From Bacteroidota bacterium (GTDB lineage: Bacteria; Bacteroidota; Bacteroidia; Bacteroidales; JAADJA01), in contig JAHLKX010000002.1 in NCBI GenBank assembly GCA_020444515.1, positions 736,817 through 800,816 of the forward strand: a stretch of DNA of 64,000 nucleotides, read 5' to 3'. A program made the position numbers and the translations under genes. The notes under the pieces were generated by a model. The model had not been told where the DNA came from, did not search any database, and was given only the letters and a program-made list of their open reading frames with translations. The first letter of the stretch is position 1; every line of letters begins with the position of its first letter. Shown piece after piece: positions 54,086 to 61,174 of this stretch.

Positions 54086-55159
54086 ATGCATAAAAAAACA
54101 TTTTCAGTTTGTTTTTTCTGTGGATTGCTCTTTTTGGTACTGATATCATGTTCAAAGCAATTGCATAAGGGTTCATCGGTTAATGACATTGTGATTTATC
54201 CTCCACCTCCTGATGTTGCACGCATACAATATCTTACAAGCATTAGCAGTTCGCTTGACATTACCGGGAAACGATCGGCTTTCGGACGATTCATCCTGGG
54301 TGATAATCAGGAAATTCCCATTGCTAAGCCTTATGGCATTGCAACTCATAATGGGAAAATTTACATATGTGATACAGGTTTGAACGGAATTGAGATCATC
54401 GATCTGGAGAATAACAATTTCGAATATTTTTCCCCAACCGGAAGAGGGCAATTGCAGAAACCCATTAATTGTTTTGTCGATGAGGATGGAAACCTCTATA
54501 TAGCAGATGGCGACAGAAAGCAAATTGTAATTTTTGATTCCAGAGGTGAATTTTTAGCAACGATCAGTGATACGGCTGACTTTAAACCAACTGATGTTTA
54601 TGTTAAGTCAGATAAAATATGGGTGGCGAATTTTGTGAATAACAAAATCCATGTTTATGATAAGGGTAATTATGAATTACTTTATAAGCTTCCTGAGGCG
54701 AAATCAGGAAATGAAGATTTTTTATATTCGCCCACAAATATTTATGTAACGGATGAAAGGGTTTATGTTAGTGACTTTGGTGATTTCAAGGTTAAAGTTT
54801 ATAACCATCAGGGAGATTTTATCATGTCAGTTGGGAGCTATGGTAATAAAATTGGTCAGTTTGTCCGACCCAAAGGCATTGCAGTTGATCGGGAATCGAA
54901 CCTATATGTAATTGATGCAGGATTTGAAAATGTGCAGATCTTTAATGACCAGGGTAAATTGCTTATGTTTTTCGGAGGGCCCTATCAGAAACCCGGCGAT
55001 ATGTGGTTACCGGCAAAAGTGGCCATTGATTACGAAAATCTTGAATATTTCAAAGAATACGTGGATGAAAGTTTTAATCTGAAGTACCTCATTTTTGTTT
55101 CCAATCAATACGGCCCGGATAAGATCAGTGTTTACGGTTATGTGGAGTCCAGACCATAA
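54086..55159 (+). CDS. NHL-repeat beta-propeller lipoprotein
   Basis: 357 residues from the ATG at 54086, which gives a lipoprotein signal peptide with lipobox LISC (Cys at residue 22). NHL-type blades follow: GIATHNGKIYICDTGLNGI, CFVDEDGNLYIADGDRKQI, GIAVDRESNLYVIDAGFENV. It resembles the propeller at 50249 but is lipid-anchored, probably at the outer membrane. It is 11 bases before the 5-haem lipoprotein gene and so opens a four-gene run (propeller, 5-haem lipoprotein, barrel, 15-haem-OmpA). Role as scaffold or docking site for the cytochromes is inference. Confidence 0.83.
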   Translation: MHKKTFSVCFFCGLLFLVLISCSKQLHKGSSVNDIVIYPPPPDVARIQYLTSISSSLDITGKRSAFGRFILGDNQEIPIAKPYGIATHNGKIYICDTGLNGIEIIDLENNNFEYFSPTGRGQLQKPINCFVDEDGNLYIADGDRKQIVIFDSRGEFLATISDTADFKPTDVYVKSDKIWVANFVNNKIHVYDKGNYELLYKLPEAKSGNEDFLYSPTNIYVTDERVYVSDFGDFKVKVYNHQGDFIMSVGSYGNKIGQFVRPKGIAVDRESNLYVIDAGFENVQIFNDQGKLLMFFGGPYQKPGDMWLPAKVAIDYENLEYFKEYVDESFNLKYLIFVSNQYGPDKISVYGYVESRP

Positions 55160-55170
55160 ACTCTGAATGG

Positions 55171-55734
55171 ATGGATTTCAAAAACAAAATACGATACTTT
55201 GTCCTTGCTTTCCTGGCTGCATCTCTCTATTCATGTTCGCCCAGATCGAATTATAAAGTACTTTCCACATTATTTGATGGCGTTCCAAATCCTTATACCA
55301 TAGATAGTGCTGAAAATGTTAATGTTCAGAATAGAGAGCCGGATGCGGTTAATAGTGCGGTAACCCCACAGAAACCTGATTATGTAGTTCATCCACCTTA
55401 TCAGGAGAAAGATTGTGCATTGTGTCATGATCAAAGGGTCATGGGTAGGTTACTGGCTACCCTCCCGGGATTATGCTATCAATGTCATGAGAATTTTGCG
55501 GATCAATACCAGGTTTTGCATGGTCCGGTTGAAGCAGGCTTCTGCTCAGAATGTCATAATCCCCATTTGACAAAAAACAGGATGTTGCTTAAAAAAGTAG
55601 GCCAGGAGTTATGCTTTCAATGTCATACTTCTCAAAATATCCTGGAAGGCGAAATCCATTCTGAAATAGGAGAGACGGATTGTATTGATTGCCATAATCC
55701 TCATGGAGGAGAGGACCGATTTATTTTTAATTGA
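55171..55734 (+). CDS. Pentahaem cytochrome c lipoprotein
   Basis: 187 residues. Lipobox LYSC with the lipidated Cys at residue 22, then a stretch of about 60 residues without haem sites, and five CXXCH motifs: CALCH, CYQCH, CSECH, CFQCH, CIDCH. The last three follow the doubled-CXXCH pattern (CSECHNPH, LCFQCH, CIDCHNPH) shared with the 15-haem protein. A lipid anchor at the outer membrane next to a barrel gene suits either the inner or outer end of a porin-cytochrome conduit. The barrel start lies 16 bases after its stop. Confidence 0.9.
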   Translation: MDFKNKIRYFVLAFLAASLYSCSPRSNYKVLSTLFDGVPNPYTIDSAENVNVQNREPDAVNSAVTPQKPDYVVHPPYQEKDCALCHDQRVMGRLLATLPGLCYQCHENFADQYQVLHGPVEAGFCSECHNPHLTKNRMLLKKVGQELCFQCHTSQNILEGEIHSEIGETDCIDCHNPHGGEDRFIFN

Positions 55735-55750
55735 CAAGCGGTATAGTGCT

Positions 55751-57706
55751 TTGAAGTTATCATGGATTATATATGGTTTCATTTTATTAACAGGTGAGTG
55801 TCTTGCACAGAACACCTTGGGTCCATATAAGTTCTGGAATCAAAAATCACTTTCGGGTGCGGTTGGTTTTCAGGCCAAGTATCGCAACCAGCAGCAAGTC
55901 TTCAGTTCTGGTTTTGAAGAAAATACGGTAGGTTCCCTGATTTCAGGTAAATTTCTCCTTGAATCGCGTAGTTATATTGTTCATCCCAATTTAATGGCCC
56001 TTGACATCGATGCCGAATACAATCCTGAAAAACTGGATCGGCAGTTTCTGGTTGTTCCTGACCGATCGGAAGTCAGAACATTGAGCAGACTTAATTTACG
56101 ATCAACGTTTTTTCAGGAAAAGGATTTAACGTTGAATGCCTTTTTAAACCTTAATCAAAACTACATTAATCGGGAAAATTTTACCAATTCCAGGACCAAC
56201 AGAAAATTTTGGGGTGGAGGGCTTTTCTATAAGAATAAAGTTTTGCCGTTTTCGCTTACCTATCAAGAAGGGAATTGGAACCAGAAAGAAATAGAAACAG
56301 ATAGAACATTCAAATATTGGCAAAGAAATATCAGAGGCAGAATATCCAAATCATTCTTCTCACGGGACAAGCATATAGTAAGTTATTCTCACGATAATTA
56401 TATCCGAAAAGAGACCAATATTGAGGCCCGTCAAAATATTGTGGATTTTATAGAGCTTAATAGCAATGTGGCTTTTGACGCCCAAAAGAATTATAATCTG
56501 AGTACCATCATTTCCCATTTGGATCAGTATGGTGCTGATGATTTAAAAAGATTTCAGGTCTATACAAACCTTGTATTTAAATTGCCTCAAAACTTTCGAC
56601 TACTTGGAAATTACAATTTTTCCGATAATCAATACCCATTATATAAATTGAAACAACACAGGGCAAAGCTTGATTTGGGCCACCAATTGTTTAAAAGTTT
56701 AAAAACCAATATATACGCTGAATATGCCAATAATAGCCATTCGCTTTACCGGGAAATTGATTACAGGGCTGGTTTTTACATCAATTATACCAAGAAAATC
56801 CCGACCGGAGTCTTAAATATTGGCTATCATTATTACAACCGTGAATTTATTCGGGAAAGCGGTCCTGTTTCACTCAAAGTGATAAATGAAGAACACATCC
56901 TTTCGGATGATGAGATTTTGTTGCTGAACAAACCTTCAGTCGATCCGGAATCAATTGTCGTAAAGGATCTTACCGGGACGATTATCTACCAGGTTGATTT
57001 TGATTATTTGATTTTTGAGCAAAATGATTATATTGAAATAAAACGAATTCCGGGGGGAGAGATTCCCAATAATGCTGCAATTTTGGTTGATTATTCAACA
57101 ATTTTACCAGGCGATTATAATTATAACCTGGATAACCAGATGTTTTTTTTACGGGTGATCCTTTTCAAACAGTTTCTAGAACTTTATTATCGGCGAGGGA
57201 AACAGAATTATAAAAACATTGATCAACCAGAACTAATAACCCTTAATTATTATGTGCAGAATGTATATGGTATACAGTTTACCTTTGATTTTGCGCGATT
57301 GGGTATTGAATATGATGATTATGCCAGCAGTATAGTCCCTTATCAATTGATTCGCTACTTTGCCGATCTACATTGGCGTTTTAATAATAAACTGCTACTT
57401 TCATTCATTGGAAATATCAGGGATTATCAAACCATTGGTGAACGGGAAAATGAATTGTATGCCGATCTTTCGGGGAAAGTGGCTTATCATTTTAGTTCTA
57501 AAACAAAATTGAATCTTGAGATGGGATACCGGGAGCAAAGAGGTTATCAAATAGATCTTAATATGTTAACCGCCCGCATGGAGTTGAATTGGGTGGTTAG
57601 AAAAATTTATTTAACAGTAGGGCTGGAAGTTTACCGGCGGAATTATTTAGACAGGGAAACCATCAATTTTAATGGTGCCTATTTCAATGTTATCAGAAAG
57701 TTTTAG
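55751..57706 (+). CDS. Outer-membrane beta-barrel protein, candidate conduit porin
   Basis: 651 residues from the TTG at 55751, which gives a signal peptide (LKLSWIIYGFILLTGECLAQ, cleavage about 20-21). The open frame continues upstream inside the cytochrome gene (ATG at 55703, TTG at 55685), but those starts put charged residues before the hydrophobic core. The mature part is a series of amphipathic strands rich in Tyr, Asn and Arg (NIYAEYANNSHSLYREIDY, ending NGAYFNVIRKF with a terminal Phe), typical of BamA-assembled barrels. A segment near residues 385-460 is less strand-like and may be a loop domain. No haem motif. I could not match it to MtrB/PioB or OmbB by eye; the conduit role rests on neighbours. 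Confidence 0.75.
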   Translation: MKLSWIIYGFILLTGECLAQNTLGPYKFWNQKSLSGAVGFQAKYRNQQQVFSSGFEENTVGSLISGKFLLESRSYIVHPNLMALDIDAEYNPEKLDRQFLVVPDRSEVRTLSRLNLRSTFFQEKDLTLNAFLNLNQNYINRENFTNSRTNRKFWGGGLFYKNKVLPFSLTYQEGNWNQKEIETDRTFKYWQRNIRGRISKSFFSRDKHIVSYSHDNYIRKETNIEARQNIVDFIELNSNVAFDAQKNYNLSTIISHLDQYGADDLKRFQVYTNLVFKLPQNFRLLGNYNFSDNQYPLYKLKQHRAKLDLGHQLFKSLKTNIYAEYANNSHSLYREIDYRAGFYINYTKKIPTGVLNIGYHYYNREFIRESGPVSLKVINEEHILSDDEILLLNKPSVDPESIVVKDLTGTIIYQVDFDYLIFEQNDYIEIKRIPGGEIPNNAAILVDYSTILPGDYNYNLDNQMFFLRVILFKQFLELYYRRGKQNYKNIDQPELITLNYYVQNVYGIQFTFDFARLGIEYDDYASSIVPYQLIRYFADLHWRFNNKLLLSFIGNIRDYQTIGERENELYADLSGKVAYHFSSKTKLNLEMGYREQRGYQIDLNMLTARMELNWVVRKIYLTVGLEVYRRNYLDRETINFNGAYFNVIRKF

Positions 57707-57708
57707 AC

Positions 57709-59511
57709 ATGGTAATCATGAAAAAATACCTGGTTTATATCTTATTGGGGTTGCCATGGTTCCAACCCGGTGCCCAGGGCCAGGACGATACAGAAAGTCT
57801 TTCATGCCTGGATTGTCACGAATCCCTTGTTTTAAAACAAGTCGTTCACGCCCCGGTGACTGAATCGTGTGATTATTGTCATACGGCAACAGGAAATGAA
57901 CATCCCGCTGAACAACAAAAAGGCTTTACCCTTTCAGAAAGTATGCCTGATCTGTGCTATATCTGTCATGACACTTACAATGAGGGTAATGTGCATGCCC
58001 CGATTGAGGCAGGAGAATGTGCAATTTGTCATTCACCCCATAGCAGCTCTTTTGACCATTTACTGGTTGCTCGAACAGATCATTTGTGTTTCGAATGTCA
58101 TGAGTCGGAAATTATGGAGAAAAAAATCATCCATCAGCCGGTTCAACAAGGAAATTGTCAAGCCTGTCATAATCCCCATCACTCCAGTGAACCCTCACTG
58201 CTTATTAAAGGCAGGCCTGCCCTCTGCTTTACTTGCCACGAAAAAACTGCTCAGCAAATAACCGAAGAATTTATTCATCCGCCCTTTGAAGATGATTGTA
58301 TGAATTGCCATAGCCCGCACAGTTCTGAAGAAGGTCAATTGATGGATCTTCCCGGAAATGGTTTATGTTTTGAATGTCATGACGATATAAGGGAATCTAT
58401 TGAGAGCAGCCATGTAATTCATAAAGTTATCAATGAAGACGGTGGATGTGCTCAATGTCATTCAGCCCATGCGTCGTCCAATCCAAAATACCTTCTGGAT
58501 AAACCCACTGAATTGTGTTTAAGTTGTCATAATAAATCCATTACCACATCTACAAGAAAATTAAGCAATATACGCCAGAAGCTGGATGAAGATCATTTTG
58601 TTCATGGAGCCATTGAATTTGACGGTTGCGCTGGTTGCCACACTGCCCACTTTTCTGAATTTCCTTCATTGTTAACAGATGCATACCCCGAAGGAAATTA
58701 TACCGAAGGGAAATCTGAGCGTTTTGCCCTTTGTTTCAATTGTCATGATCAGGAAATAATTGAGGTAGAGAAATCAACAAGCATTTCCAATTTTAGGAAT
58801 GGGGAAATAAATCTCCATTTTCTTCATATACATGGTGTTAAAGCAAGAAGTTGTGGTACATGCCATGATATGCACGGGTCCGCTTATGATCATCTCATTG
58901 CCGAAGAAGTTGTTTTCGGTAACTGGAATATGCCGGTGATATTTAAAGTAAATATAAACGGGGGATCATGTTTTACCGGTTGTCATAATGAAAAAAAATA
59001 TGATAGAGTCAATGCTGTAAATAACAGTTTAAAGAATGAACAGGTTCCCTTAAAAAAAATTGAAAAATACGTAACAATAAATGAGGATATGCAAGGGGAT
59101 AGCATACCATCGAAAAAGTTTGTTGCCAGTACTTTTAACTTGGAATTTAAGCAGTTAGAAGAAGAATTTAATCATTTGCATATTCCTCCCATTTACTTTA
59201 ATTCTCGCAAGACAACGATGGCCGAGGGTGCGGAAGGTGTCCTTAGAATGATCATCGATTTTTTGAATGATCATCCTGAAAGCAAAATTTTACTGGAAGG
59301 TCATGCAGATAAGTTTTCAGAAAAGGTATACGATCATGCATTATCTAAAAAGCGTGCTGATAGAGTAAAAAGTATCATCCTGAGTTTTGGCATTGAAAAT
59401 GACCGTGTCGAAATAGTCGGTTATGGTATCTCAAAACCGGCAACAACAGAAAACAACAAGAAAGGTCGGCAATTGAACCGCAGGGTGGAGGTTAGTTTAT
59501 TGAAAAAATAA
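57709..59511 (+). CDS. 15-haem cytochrome c fused to OmpA peptidoglycan-binding domain
   Basis: 600 residues; Met1 is 2 bases after the barrel stop, and Met4 at 57718 may be the true start. Signal peptide ends near GAQGQ. Fourteen CXXCH motifs and one CX3CH (CFTGCH, about residue 420) cover residues 33 to 425. Sites 4-13 form tandem doubled units: CxxCHxPH, then about 25 residues, then LCFxCH, for example CAICHSPH with LCFECH and CQACHNPH with LCFTCH. After a linker of about 65 residues, residues 494-600 are an OmpA C-terminal domain: ILLEGHADKFSEK, then ALSKKRADRVK and GRQLNRRVEV, the peptidoglycan-binding Asp/Arg pattern. The protein would be fixed to the cell wall while carrying electrons across the periplasm. 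Confidence 0.9.
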   Translation: MVIMKKYLVYILLGLPWFQPGAQGQDDTESLSCLDCHESLVLKQVVHAPVTESCDYCHTATGNEHPAEQQKGFTLSESMPDLCYICHDTYNEGNVHAPIEAGECAICHSPHSSSFDHLLVARTDHLCFECHESEIMEKKIIHQPVQQGNCQACHNPHHSSEPSLLIKGRPALCFTCHEKTAQQITEEFIHPPFEDDCMNCHSPHSSEEGQLMDLPGNGLCFECHDDIRESIESSHVIHKVINEDGGCAQCHSAHASSNPKYLLDKPTELCLSCHNKSITTSTRKLSNIRQKLDEDHFVHGAIEFDGCAGCHTAHFSEFPSLLTDAYPEGNYTEGKSERFALCFNCHDQEIIEVEKSTSISNFRNGEINLHFLHIHGVKARSCGTCHDMHGSAYDHLIAEEVVFGNWNMPVIFKVNINGGSCFTGCHNEKKYDRVNAVNNSLKNEQVPLKKIEKYVTINEDMQGDSIPSKKFVASTFNLEFKQLEEEFNHLHIPPIYFNSRKTTMAEGAEGVLRMIIDFLNDHPESKILLEGHADKFSEKVYDHALSKKRADRVKSIILSFGIENDRVEIVGYGISKPATTENNKKGRQLNRRVEVSLLKK

Positions 59512-59596
59512 GCGGATGGTATTTCGCGAAAATATAAATATATTTTGATGACCCAGTAGCGGAATATGAAACATTAAATATCGAAATAGTGAAATC

Positions 59597-60024
59597 ATGT
59601 TTCGGTATGGCATTTTATCTGTTTTTCTGAGCATCATGGCATCTCCGGCTTTCAGCCTGGGACTGGAAAATAATCATCATGATTTTAGAGGTTTGCAATG
59701 GAGTAATTTAGGTTTGTGTGCCCCTTGTCACCCTGAATCGGGTCAGCCTGGAACAAATTCTTCAACTCCGTTATGAAGCCATCAATTACCCTTTGATGCG
59801 GATATATTTTATATTCTGCGATCACCATGGACAGCTATTCTGGTTACCCCTCAGTTAATTCTAAACAGTGTCTTTCTTGCCATGATGTTCATTTGTCAAG
59901 AAATACGAAAGAATATCAGGGGTGTCGCTTGATCTATCAGGATGGTTTAGAAAAAATCGTGTTTCTATCCCTGTGTAAATCGAGTGCTGGAAGTTCTTTA
60001 TGTTTGACTTGTCATAAAAGATAA
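59597..60024 (+). pseudogene. Broken cytochrome c gene of the 53369 family
   Basis: The remains of a tetrahaem-type gene. From the ATG at 59597, 59 codons give a signal peptide and one haem site (LGLCAPCHPESG) ending at a TGA (59774-59776) where relatives have Trp: STPL-stop-SHQL against APLWNHE at 53369. In the next stretch the frame changes; reading from about 59827 gives TMDSYSGYPSVNSKQCLSCHD, which matches SPTMDATVGQPSASSKLCLSCHD, and it ends LCLTCHKR against LCLTCHNK. Only about 40 residues separate the last two sites against about 90 in the intact gene, so the third haem region is also lost. Nonsense, frameshift and deletion together mark it as decayed, unless a sequencing error is involved. 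Confidence 0.8.
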
Positions 60025-60092
60025 GTAAGTTTCATCTCTATCCTTTTTTAAAGAGCCTGTCATTTTGCAAGAAATCTCTGATTTTTCCTGAT

Positions 60093-60803
60093 CTATTCTT
60101 TCTGTAACTTTTCAATTTGGGTTTCTTCCATCAATATTTCATAAAAATAACCAAACCCAAAATCTTTATTAAGTAAGATTTTCCCTTCGAAAACAGCGAT
60201 TTCTCCAACTGAAATAAACTTCTCTGATGTAGCTACCAGATCAAAAACCCCATTGTATTCTGACCCATCCTGCATATGGATCCAGTTTTTACCCATGATA
60301 GAATCACTGAATTGTGTAACCTGTGCCCTTATCCTGACTATTTTATCAGCATATTTTTCTCTATTGGCATAGAGTTCATTTATTGAAATTTCATCCTCTA
60401 AGGGCATGATTTCAAGATCAATTTTCGTTCCCTTACTCGTTGATTTTTCTATAAATAGGATCCCCGATGGTTCACTTTTATTGGGATTTGCATTAACGAT
60501 GCCACCCAGGAAAAGCAACGAATCAAACGTCCTGCTCAATGTGGCACTTCTGAAATCTGTCATAACATTGCCACCCTGGTAAAAATATTCTTCACCTACC
60601 TGGGCATTAATTTTGGGAACTGCCAGCCATTGTGATTTGTCTCTCTCCCTGACATGCAGATAGGTATAAGATGTCGTTTGCAGTACTTCTTCTACCAGTA
60701 CACGGTGTATATCTGAATGATGCTCAATGAATTGCTTGTCATGCTGGCCATGGGTAAACTGCAAATTCAACAATAGGATAATTCCGGTTAGTGTGATTCT
60801 CAT
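60093..60803 (-). CDS. Exported protein with two OB-fold-like domains, cytochrome-associated
   Basis: 236 residues. Signal peptide to about 20 (FTHGQ). Residues about 30-110 resemble the NrfJ-like domain found beside cytochromes in Geobacter and relatives: SYTYLHVRERDKSQWLAVP, then QVGEEYFYQGGNVMTDFRS, TLSRTFDSLLFLGGI. Residues about 140-232 are an OB-fold: KIVRIRAQVTQFSDSIMGKN, WIHMQDGSEYNGVFDLV, then FEGKILLNKDFGFGYFYEI. The second form is common in proteins of the GK(V/I)xRVRG...NWxHxQDG type. It is the only minus-strand gene in this half of the cluster. A role in cytochrome maturation or as a binding partner is inferred from context. Confidence 0.75.
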   Translation of the reverse strand: MRITLTGIILLLNLQFTHGQHDKQFIEHHSDIHRVLVEEVLQTTSYTYLHVRERDKSQWLAVPKINAQVGEEYFYQGGNVMTDFRSATLSRTFDSLLFLGGIVNANPNKSEPSGILFIEKSTSKGTKIDLEIMPLEDEISINELYANREKYADKIVRIRAQVTQFSDSIMGKNWIHMQDGSEYNGVFDLVATSEKFISVGEIAVFEGKILLNKDFGFGYFYEILMEETQIEKLQKE

Positions 60804-61174
60804 TTCAAAAATTTCGTATATGATTTTCTATAATAACAAAAATAGCGAATCTTATAATCAGTGATTGCTTATATATGTAAAATTGAAGGTTATGAAATAC
60901 ATTTCTCTTTTAAAGTCACACCTGTTTTGTTATTTTGAAAGTGAGTTATTTTAAAAGAAATCAATGCTTTAGAATTTTATTTTGGATTGTTTGGGTCTTT
61001 AGAACCAGAATCTGATAGAATTTGTAGTTATATTTTTAATGTCATGAATCATAGGAAACGCATTACATCCAGATCAAAAGATATATTCTTCATCTATCTG
61101 TATTTTAGAATCTATATAAATTAACAAGTAGGTATCTATATTATTAAGTATTTATATAATTTCGAAGTGTTTTA
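60804..61174. other. Divergent intergenic region, A+T-rich
   Basis: 371 bases between the OB-fold gene (-) and the 19-haem gene (+). TAATTTCG at about 61158-61165 is one mismatch from a -7 element, 9 bases before the start of the 19-haem gene, so it is doubtful for that start. No RNA gene or other structure was recognised. Confidence 0.4.

Noticed and set aside
59774-59776. TGA read as selenocysteine or Trp (recoding)
   Set aside because: Relatives have Trp here, but a frame change and a deletion follow. No sign of a SECIS-like hairpin, and TGA ends normal genes in this window (for example 55732-55734).
59827-60024. A separate small two-haem protein of 65 residues
   Set aside because: It matches the later part of the 53369 family, and the missing N-terminal part lies just upstream in another frame with a signal peptide, so it is the tail of a broken gene.
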